Source: Candidatus Hydrothermota bacterium | GTDB lineage: Bacteria > Hydrothermota > Hydrothermia > B15-G9 | NCBI GenBank assembly: GCA_003645975.1 | Contig: QNDP01000079.1 | Location: 1 to 6,487, forward strand | Length of the DNA: 6,487 nt | Direction: 5' to 3' | In this document: piece by piece, positions 1-6,487 of the stretch | How the letters are laid out: each line of letters starts with the position of its first letter | Position numbering within the stretch: the first letter of the stretch is position 1 | Notes under the pieces: model-generated | The model's input: only the letters and a program-made list of their open reading frames with translations | Database searches by the model: none | What the model was told of the DNA's origin: nothing | Translations under genes and position numbers: made by a program

Positions 1-2082
1 AAAGACGGCCTCTCGGCTTTCGCCGACATCCATTGCGTTCAGATAGACCTTCGAGTTGCGAAGTGTATCGCCTGAATCGAGATGGACGATCACCAATGAC
101 ACGGTGGCATCCTCTCCGAAGTTGGAGTTGTTCGTTACCAATGCTCTCGGCTGGATGGCGGTATCGACATGATAGACATTCCTATCCGGCACAATGATTT
201 CCGTCAACTCAAAGTCGCAGTATCTCAAAACACCGGTGAAGAATGTGGTGTCGGCATCGTTGGCGGTGTTCATATCGTTCGGCAATGCCGTGTAGATCAC
301 GACCGTGTATTCGCCCGAATCCGGAACCGTGAACTGCTCAAACTCGGCACCGGAAGGCGGAATCGGACTTGGATGGACGAACACGACATTGACTGTATCC
401 GCATAGACCAGCGTATCGTTTTTCGATGCGGATTTAGTTGCATCAAAGGCTTCTTTGGAGACAAACCTAAATTTCGCGCCCCTCGACTTCGACCTCCCAA
501 GCCATATCTCGGCGATCACGGGCGTCTCGACCGCCACATTGCTGTAACTTTCGACGGTAGCAGAAGGATAGAACGAATCACCGACCAGATATACGTCTTC
601 GGACGGCTCGTCGATGAACGAAACACCGACATCATAGTAGTTCACGAACATCGGTTTTATCATCGTGTCGTTGTCGCCGCTTATGGCTGTGTAAGTTGTG
701 AAATCGCAAGGACCCGGCGTGTTGAAATGGAGCCAGGGGAACGTCAGGAGCACGGTGTCGCCCGGATCGACATCCCGGGCGGTCTGAACCTCGTGGTAGC
801 CGCCGCAGAACTCGACATGAACCGGGATGTCCTCTTGGACATCGCCGACATTGGTAACCCTGATCTGAGGCTGCACAGAATCGCCATAGTCAACTGAATC
901 CGCGGCAGGTTCAACGATCTCGACGATTTCGACCTCGTGATAGACAGTTGTAACTGCAAAAGTATCGACAAGCGTGTCATTTGAGTGGTTGGAATCGGTC
1001 GCCAGCACTGAGTAAAACTTGATGTAGTAAGTTCCGGTCTGTGTGGGTGCAAACATGTCGAAAACGACATTTGTTCCGTAACCGGGCGGGAATACCAAAG
1101 TTGTATCATCTTGATAGACAAGTTGATCCTTTGTGCCTCCCTCGATGGCTTCGGTTGGGACATCGAAAAGCGATTTGCGGGTAGGTTTCTTTTTCGCTGT
1201 GGTGTAGATCTCGGCATGGACTTCAAATGTGTCGGTTTCCGTGCCGACATTTTGGACATTCACAGATGGCTCAAAACCTGTGCCGATTGCATAGGTATCT
1301 TGCGACGGTTCAATTATTTCTATCAAAGCGATGTCATGCGAGATAACATGAACCGTCTTCCGTGCGGTGTCGTTGTCGTCGTTTCCGTCGCCGGGAACGA
1401 TCAGATAGATGATGAATGTGTAGTCGCCGCCGACATTCGGAGTGAACGGGTCGAATTCAACGGTATCAACCGAATCGGGCTGCAAGTCCGTGAGGGTCTT
1501 CCTGTTGGAAAATACGAGCTGAGTCTGGAGGAACACCCTCAAATAGAGCGTGCAACTGATCGCTGTCTGACCGTAGTTGTGGACGATGGCGCTTGCAGTG
1601 ATCGGCGTCCCGGCGAGAACGGTGTCAAACGGCACTATAACCGAATCGACGCCTCCATCCACCACAGCGCCCTGTGAGATCGAGAAACTCACCGAATCGG
1701 TGTCATTTGTTGCATTTTCGTCGGTGGTCAACAATGTGATGGCCTTTGCGTAATAAGTGCCCTCAGATGTGTAGAGTATGGAATCGCTGAGCACCCATTC
1801 CACAGAATCATGTGCCGAAACGGCCAAAACGGTGTCATAGACCGCCTTTTTCACCATTAACTTCTGAAGCACGACGCCATCGCCGAAATCGATCGCCTCA
1901 GAAGCGCCGGAACCCTTAAGCACCCTCTCCTTTGAAAGCTTAGCGGTCTGGATCTCCAATCTCACGGGCACATTTTCATCGTAATCGCCGAAATTGCGCA
2001 CCATGACCGACGGTCTGATATACTGGTTCGTGTTATAGACCGCTCCATTTTCAGGTGTCTTTATTCTCGGAGAGACATCATG
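1..2082 (-). repeat. Array of at least six CARDB-like Ig modules, long and short alternating
   Basis: Module limits by eye: module 4, 2082-1669 (138 residues); 5, 1668-1339 (110); 6, 1338-940 (133); 7, 939-634 (102); 8, 633-220 (138); 9, 219-1 (incomplete). Shared features are an opening such as HDIALIEIIEP or YDVGVSFIDEP, a central VxNxG (VRNFGDYD, VHNYGQTA, VQNVGTET, VTNVGDVQ), a strand like VVFDMFAPTQTGTYY, and an Asp/Asn-rich end such as TDSNHSNDT. Modules of this type are usually spacers or binding modules in cell-surface proteins. No jelly roll interrupts this part. Confidence 0.72.
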
Positions 2083-4782
2083 AATGCTTGGTCTGACAAA
2101 TGTGAAGTTGTTTCCACCAAATCGATCGAGAGCCCAGCCATATCGTGGAATTGCATCGGGAGAAGCTCCGAAATTGAATCTAATTCTGACGTTCTGTCCC
2201 GGTGTTACATTTTCTATTCTGTAACGCACGAGCCTCCACTTATAGGAACGGCCAGAGAAGCAGATGTCATATTGAGGAATAGCTGGGTTATCTCCGGGAC
2301 CGTAATGGACACCATAAGGCGGATCTGGATAGACCGTTTTCCAAGTCTGCAAGCTTTCGTCATAGTATTGGAAATTACCACCCGCTGGACATTTATAATC
2401 ATCCTCATCCATGTCATACCAATGGACAACTGCTACCTCTATGGTGTCATTGTCTGGTATGAGTTCTCCCAACAGCGACCCGTAAGTAGACGGGAGATAA
2501 TCGCCGTCCCTATCGGTTGCCCATGCCTCTGGATCGTCGAATCCGTTTCCAGGACCGCCTATTATCGGTCCATATTCCCACAAGCCCGAAGGAGGAAAAG
2601 AAGTCAAAAAAGTATCAGATTCATCATCTGAGAGCAGCTCCGTCACAGCTTCAAAATTGGCCATGGCCAACCTCAAGGTATCGTCATCTGTTGAGCTCAC
2701 CACACTATACTCGCCCTCTTCTGATGGCAACCATTTTGTTCCGAAGGAGACCGTAACTGTTTCTCCGACTGCTACAAAGACATCCTCGACGGTGTCCGCA
2801 AAAACGGTGTCGCCGTCGTGAACCACATAAATCATCGCATCAAAGAACTCGTCGTGTTTTCCTCTGTTCCAATAGGTCGCTTTCAGCGGAATGGACGAAT
2901 TGACCTCGTAAAGGAGTCCCATAGGCTCGTCGATCCTCTTTGCGACCACATCATGTTCCGGCTCAAGGATCTCAAAGCCGTTTCCAGCAATGTCATCGAT
3001 ATACCATCCAGCATCATGCGTCTGATGGCCATCTGAGGCAAACTCCCATTTCAGCAGGAAGGTGTCCCCTTTGCCGAGATAATCAGCAAGGTTAAAGCGC
3101 ACAAGATTCCATGTGGTCTGATAGCCGCTGAAAGCAGGCTCATTGGGCATATACGGATTCGACGCCATAAGGACAACGGGATACCCGCCTTCAGGCACGA
3201 TCAATGTCCAAGTATTTCCATTGTCGGTCGAGATTTTGAGATTACCGCCGTCGTCTCCTATCTCCATTTCATACCAATGGTAAAAATAAAGTTCTGGAGA
3301 ATCAGAGGTTGCCACAAATCTGCCTGTCAAAGTCCAATGCGCATTGGTGTCATAAATATCCTCAAATTTGGTTCCCCAAGCCTTTTCGCCTGAGTGCGCA
3401 TTTTCGGGACCCGGCATGTCCAAAAGGTAATACACCGGCTCCCATTCCCAGCCGTTTACCGGTGGAGAGGGATAAAGGAACCCATCATTGTCGCCCTCCA
3501 AATCGACAATGAAATCATGGACAAAAACCGTCGATGAAAGCGTATCGTCGAGCGAATACTCATCGTCAGTCAGCGAGTGGCGGAAATGAAGCAGGAAAGT
3601 GCCGAGATTTGTGAACACATGTTGACTGAACCAAACCGTATCGATAGCATCGGGCGGAAGGTCGAACACTCTAACCGTCTCAACATAGGCCTCTTTGGCC
3701 GTGTTTATGCTCAAAATGACATCGAATGTCTCGGTGGACACTCCTTTGTTCTTGACCACGGCATAGATCTGAGTGGTATCGTTTTTGAAGAAAGACTGGC
3801 TGTCGGGATAAACGGAGAGTATTCCGATATCCTGTTGAAAATCATAGGCTTGAATATCGACACCAGCCACATCGTCGATATACCAACCCATGCTCTCGAA
3901 AACGGCATCGGAACCGAAATGCCAGCAGATATAGATCGTGTCGTTGAGCGATGCGACACCGGAAAGATCGAAAGCCTCATGAGTCCACTCACTCACAACG
4001 GAATAGAACCGTTGTCCTGCAAGTGTGCCGCTGCGAGCGGAATCAGGATAGCCTCCAACCGGTGTGATGAGCGTCCATGTGTTGCCTCTGTCCGTAGAGA
4101 GTTTCAGATTTCCGCCATCATAATGCCTCTCTCCGTCCAACCAGTGCATGAAGTGAAGGCTCGGTGAATTTCCTGTTATGACAAACGCTTTGCAGAGTTT
4201 TATGTCATCGTTGCTTGAGTAGTTCCCGTCGAGGTTGGTGCCCCAGAGTTTAGTTCCCGAATGTGCCCCTCCAGGGCCTCCGACAGGTTCACCCCACTCC
4301 CACTCGGTGTTCAACGGCAGCTCGAAGAATTTACCATCGTTATCCTCGAAATCCAAGACGAAATCGGCGACTACGAGAGCCTTTGTTACAGTGTCATTTC
4401 TTGCGTTCTCGTCTCCCTGAAGCTGGGTGTAAACCACAAGTTCAAAAACGCCGTTTTCTGTGGGAACATAGGGGTCGAAAACAACGGTTGTCGTATCTCC
4501 ACTTTCGAGTTCGGTTACAGTCTTAGTCGATGTGTAAATCTGCTTGGCGGTGCGGATTTCAGCCACAACATCGAATGTCTCGGTGTTCAAGCCGAAGTTT
4601 CCGACAATCGCCTTTGGAACGATATTGGCCCCTAACACGAATATTTCTTCGGTCGGTTCGATTACTTGGAGGACACCGACATCGTGCTCCTTCGGCGGCA
4701 TATAGAACAGAATAGCCAGAGAATCATGCAAATCGGAGTATTGGTTGTAAGAATATTCGAGATACCAGTTATCCTGCCCTTC
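1..4782 (-). CDS. Main body of the large secreted multi-Ig/jelly-roll protein (3' end outside window)
   Basis: This frame has no stop from 4806 to base 1, which I checked codon by codon; the protein continues past the left edge. With the missing base restored it is residues 226 to 1,819 of the gene beginning at 5456. A gene caller would probably start it at the internal ATG 4701 (MPPKEHDVG), which has no biological support. Order: the end of the N-terminal domain (YSYNQYSDLHDSLAILFYMP, to about 257); three pairs of CARDB-like Ig module plus jelly roll (258-1125); then Ig modules 4-8 (1126-1746) and the start of a ninth (1747 on). The jelly rolls carry AHSG, WGT, HWYEME, DGGNLK-STD-GNTWTL and GWYIDD. 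The Ig modules start with HDVG-type sequences followed by a Pro, have VxNxG in the middle and end near DENARNDT. The protein is acidic and rich in Asp, Thr and Val, as expected for an extracellular protein. By analogy with its neighbour it may end in a sorting domain. No catalytic domain is visible; an adhesive or structural role is only a guess. Confidence 0.88.
2083..4686 (-). repeat. Three tandem [Ig-like + jelly-roll] protein units
   Basis: Protein-level repeat. Ig modules: 4686-4363, 3840-3514 and 2955-2638. Jelly rolls: 4362-3841, 3513-2956 and 2637-2083. Jelly rolls 1 and 2 align closely: DFEDNDGKF / DLEGDNDGF, AHSGTKLWGT / AHSGEKAWGT, DGGNLKLSTDRGNTWTLI / DGGNLKISTDNGNTWTLI, GGYP, and MGWYIDDVAG / AGWYIDDIAG. 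The third keeps the outline (WEYGPIIGGPG, HWYDMDEDD, WRLVRYRI, YGWALDRFGG) but has lost several of these landmarks. Boundaries are by eye and good to about ten residues. Confidence 0.75.
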
Positions 4783-5456
4783 ATCTCCTGGATGCCGACC
4801 GTTGCGCTAAGCACTTCAAGGGAATCAAGTTCGAGATATTGAAAGAGGATCCCGCCGTCTCTGTAAATGACGACCTCGAATGTGAAGGAGCCTTTGGAAT
4901 AATAGTGTGGGACTTCTTTCCACTCGATGACCACGAATTCGCCCGAAGGGTCTTGATACCAATAGGCATCTCCGTTAGCGCTGGGGTTCAAGTCATCCCA
5001 AAGCGGACAGATGATATAAGGCTCAGAAGAATAAGGTAAGGACGAGTTGGAATAGTAGGCACTCGACAGGGAAGGGATACCTATAATCCCGTTGGACGAG
5101 ACAGTTATGGAGTCAACTATGAGATCGTAAAACGTAAAAGAGAACGGCAGCTCGAGCTTCCTCCTGCTCTCATCCATCATATTCAGCGCAGTTCCGACAT
5201 CCGAGATCTCGATCCAGTTGAACGATGGACCATCGGGTTCGTCGGAGTCCTTGAACACGTAGCCAAAGCCATCGGGGCCACCACTCCTCATCAAACTGCC
5301 CACATCCTCAAACGGTGTGTCTTCCGACGAAGATGAGGACAGTTGAGGAGAGCTGACCACCCGACTCCTCCCGCCATCTTGGGTTGGCTCTGCTTGAAGT
5401 GATAGAGCAACTGCCAGCAAAGCCAACCCAGCGAGCCTTAGCAGTTTATTACACAT
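4662..5456 (-). CDS. N-terminal part of the large secreted protein: signal peptide and beta-rich domain (frameshifted)
   Basis: 264 codons as it stands, of which the first 225 are genuine. Residues 1-22 form a signal peptide: MCNKLLR, a hydrophobic core LAGLALLAVALSL, and probable cleavage after LQA. After a Ser-rich linker (SSSSSEDTPFEDVG) comes a beta-rich domain of about 200 residues: GGPDGFGYVFKDSDEPDGP, FNWIEISDVGTAL, ISVSSNG-type core ITVSSNGIIGIPSLSSAYY, SSEPYIICPLWDDLNPSANG, GSFTFEVVIYRDGGILFQY, ATVGIQ. I know this pattern from exported proteins of FCB-type bacteria, where ATVGIQ is normally followed by a YSYNQ segment and LHD-LAI. That continuation lies in the other frame from about 4779 downwards. 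The last 39 residues here (from KGRITG to the TAA at 4662) are therefore out-of-frame translation, including their hydrophobic stretch. The domain's function is unknown. It belongs with the 1-4782 segment as one gene. Confidence 0.88.
   Translation of the reverse strand: MCNKLLRLAGLALLAVALSLQAEPTQDGGRSRVVSSPQLSSSSSEDTPFEDVGSLMRSGGPDGFGYVFKDSDEPDGPSFNWIEISDVGTALNMMDESRRKLELPFSFTFYDLIVDSITVSSNGIIGIPSLSSAYYSNSSLPYSSEPYIICPLWDDLNPSANGDAYWYQDPSGEFVVIEWKEVPHYYSKGSFTFEVVIYRDGGILFQYLELDSLEVLSATVGIQEMKGRITGISNILTTNTPICMILWLFCSICRRRSTMSVSSK
4776..4784 (-). other. Reading-frame break in the large gene (one base missing)
   Basis: Around AUG-AAG-GGC on the minus strand the protein signal changes frame. 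Upstream, ATVGIQEM reads in one frame; downstream, GQDNWYLEYSYNQ reads in the frame one base back. Restoring a single base in AAGGGC gives VGIQEM(K/N)GQDNWYLEYSYNQ, the expected form of this domain. There is no X-XXY-YYZ slippery heptamer in the right phase, so programmed frameshifting is unlikely. A deletion, either real or an assembly error beside the short G run, explains it best. Confidence 0.8.
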
Positions 5457-5465
5457 CACGCCACA

Positions 5466-5471
5466 CCTCCT
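5466..5471 (-). promoter_or_regulatory. Shine-Dalgarno AGGAGG of the large secreted-protein gene
   Basis: A perfect AGGAGG on the minus strand, nine bases before the ATG at 5456-5454. It decides the start: the frame is also open further upstream to a GTG at 5498, but that start would place this site inside the coding sequence and would put a long basic stretch before the signal peptide. A GTG at 5459 (spacing six) is a less likely alternative. I could not identify convincing -35/-10 or Bacteroidetes-type promoter boxes in the gap upstream. Confidence 0.8.
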
Positions 5472-5588
5472 GCTTTTATGCTGTTTGACCAAACACACAA
5501 AGCAGTGGCTAAGCCAATCAAATTCAACCGCAAAGAGTTACTTCAGGATTGTAAAACTTCAGCAGAGGGTTTCTAAGGTGTCCCCGAG

Positions 5589-5602
5589 GAGGGTCAACCC
5601 TC
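5589..5602. repeat. Short perfect palindrome GAGGGT-CA-ACCCTC
   Basis: Six-base perfect inverted repeat with a two-base centre, in the gap between the two genes. An additional copy of the left arm (AGAGGGT at 5564-5570) could pair instead with the right arm ACCCTCT at 5597-5603, so two exclusive foldings are possible. It lies about 110-150 bases upstream of the large gene's start, where an operator or leader structure could sit, but no function is shown and the match could be chance. Confidence 0.25.
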
Positions 5603-5620
5603 TACCAAAGCCACACCGTC

Positions 5621-5688
5621 AAAATTTTAGAAAAGTGGGCGGCGGTGAGCCCGCCCTGCGTCCATGCGAGGGGGCAGGCCCACCGCCG
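5621..5688 (-). terminator. GC-rich hairpin after the upstream gene, probable terminator
   Basis: The arms 5688-5672 and 5656-5640 form a 17-bp stem with a 15-base loop, starting 7 bases after the TAA of the upstream gene. Read on the minus strand, all 17 positions pair, two of them as G-U; read on the plus strand these two become A-C mismatches. After the stem comes CCCAC, then TTTTC and a TAAAATTTT stretch (to 5621). The T run starts five bases after the stem, so it is not a textbook intrinsic terminator. It may instead be an RNA-stabilising hairpin or a dispersed palindromic repeat. Confidence 0.55.
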
Positions 5689-5695
5689 AAAAGGT

Positions 5696-6487
5696 TTATT
5701 CGAGCAATATGACCTTCCTCATAGTGGAGAAGTCGCCCGCATTGAACTTGATGAAGTAAACTCCAGCCGCAACCCTGTGGTCACTCTCGTCCTTGCCATC
5801 CCACTTGACCGAATGATAGCCTGCGTTCATGGAGCCGCTGACGAGCGTCTTAACCACACGACCTCTGATGTCATAGACCTTAAGTTCGACATCAGCAGCC
5901 TTCGGCAGGCCGAAGTCTATGGTAGTGCTTGTCCTGAACGGATTAGCGCCGCTGATGTTCATGAAGAAGACCTTCGGAATCTCGACGCCATCACCCGCAG
6001 CACCCGTAGCACTCACCACGAGCATCGGCACGACCATCGAGTTGTTCTCTATGTTCGGATCGCCAACCTTGCGAATCATTACGCTAAGCCTGTATTCGCA
6101 AACGCGGGTAGGAATCCAATCCGGCGAGAAGTAAACCGTTCTGCTCTCACCCGGAGCGAGATAGCGCACAAGCTTCGAGGAACTGTAAACCAGTTCTCCC
6201 TTGTCGTTGAAGACCTTTGCGAAGACCCTGAATGTAGCGGTAGGACCGAACAGGTTGTTCCGAACGATGGCACCCAACCTGACGACATTGCCCTGCACGA
6301 TTGTGTCAGGATTCTGGGTCGATCCGACGCTCCATGTAATTGCCTTCAGAATCACATCATTATAGACCTCGGTCGAAAGCTGATAGAACTCGATGGCATC
6401 GACATACCAGCCAAGAGCCGTGTCAGACGCATCGGAGAAGAAGTGGAACGACAGCTTAACGATGTCGCCGTTATGCAAACCAAGCGG
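5696..6487 (-). CDS. Secreted modular protein with C-terminal sorting-type domain (5' end outside window)
   Basis: C-terminal 263 residues of a protein whose start lies beyond the right edge; the frame is open to base 6487, and the TTG at 6478 is an internal Leu codon, not a start. In order: the tail of a jelly-roll domain (SFHFFSDASDT, then GWYVDAIEFY, matching the GWYIDD end of MAM/immune-inhibitor-A-like domains); a CARDB-like Ig module (about residues 35-165; landmarks VRNNLFGPTATF, LAPGESRTVYF); and a FlgD-like C-terminal domain (about 171-263). The last shows the family hallmarks NPFRTSTTIDFGLP, VYDIRGRVVKTL, VKWDGKD, VAAGVYFIKF and the final basic-hydrophobic MRKVILLE before TAA. Such domains direct outer-membrane export by the type IX system in Bacteroidetes and recur in related phyla; whether this organism has that system cannot be seen. 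The module order matches the neighbouring downstream gene, so the two are probably related. The substrate or role is unknown. Confidence 0.9.
   Translation of the reverse strand, partial: PLGLHNGDIVKLSFHFFSDASDTALGWYVDAIEFYQLSTEVYNDVILKAITWSVGSTQNPDTIVQGNVVRLGAIVRNNLFGPTATFRVFAKVFNDKGELVYSSSKLVRYLAPGESRTVYFSPDWIPTRVCEYRLSVMIRKVGDPNIENNSMVVPMLVVSATGAAGDGVEIPKVFFMNISGANPFRTSTTIDFGLPKAADVELKVYDIRGRVVKTLVSGSMNAGYHSVKWDGKDESDHRVAAGVYFIKFNAGDFSTMRKVILLE

Noticed and set aside
169..897. Plus-strand open frame of 242 codons (also 1111-1677 and 3577-4167)
   Set aside because: It lies exactly codon-on-codon opposite the large minus-strand gene, whose choice of codons (few TTA, CTA or TCA) leaves the opposite strand open. 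The product shows no domain, while the minus strand shows clear repeated modules.
4662..4780. Hydrophobic stretch (ICMILWLFCSIC) resembling a membrane anchor at the end of the N-terminal fragment
   Set aside because: It is translated out of frame after the break; the same bases in the other frame encode the expected DLHDSLAILF segment.
4776..4790. Programmed -1 frameshift site, with AGGAG upstream as stimulator
   Set aside because: The bases around AAG-GGC do not give a slippery heptamer in the right phase, and the AGGAG lies too close to act as the known spaced stimulators do.
5457..5498. Longer N-terminus starting at GTG 5498
   Set aside because: The AGGAGG at 5471-5466 fits the ATG at 5456, and the signal peptide starts there; the extension would put a Lys/Arg/Cys-rich stretch before it.
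6476..6478. TTG as the start of the upstream gene
   Set aside because: The frame continues upstream (PLG before it) to the window edge and this point lies inside a jelly-roll domain, so the gene begins outside the window.
1..6487. CRISPR array, tRNA/rRNA, insertion sequence or toxin-antitoxin module
   Set aside because: No short regular DNA repeats, cloverleaf, transposase sequence or small paired genes were seen; the repetition here is at protein level, in Ig and jelly-roll modules.

Overview
The window holds two adjacent genes on the minus strand, both encoding large modular secreted proteins. I see no RNA gene, mobile element, CRISPR array or defence system. The genes' modules are a FlgD-like C-terminal sorting domain, CARDB-like Ig modules and MAM/immune-inhibitor-A-like jelly rolls ending in GWYIDD. 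This combination is typical of bacteria of the broad FCB group and related candidate phyla (for example Cloacimonadota, WOR-3 or Marinimicrobia-like lineages). That assignment is an inference from domain style; no taxonomic marker is present. Base composition is roughly balanced by eye.

Layout, in the direction of transcription (right to left): (1) 6487-5696 is the C-terminal end of a secreted protein that starts outside the window. It has the tail of a jelly roll, one Ig-like module and a complete C-terminal sorting-type domain. (2) 5695-5457 is a 239-base gap. It holds a 17-bp GC-rich hairpin just after the stop codon (a probable terminator), a small palindrome, and the Shine-Dalgarno sequence of the next gene. 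(3) 5456-1 is a second, much larger secreted protein that runs off the left edge. It has a signal peptide, an N-terminal beta-rich domain, three [Ig-like + jelly-roll] pairs, then a run of at least six Ig-like modules.

The large gene has one reading-frame break near 4776-4784. Upstream of it the protein reads well in one frame; downstream the frame stays open without a stop from 4806 to 1. Putting back one base there gives a continuous protein of at least 1,819 residues. Gene callers would report two genes, 5456-4662 and roughly 4701-1.

The neighbours share module types (jelly roll ending GWYIDD or GWYVDA, then an Ig-like module), so they look like related surface or extracellular proteins. 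The most interesting points are the frame break, the alternation of long and short Ig modules in the C-terminal array, the shared basic inserts in the long modules, and an intergenic hairpin that pairs fully only in the minus-strand RNA.
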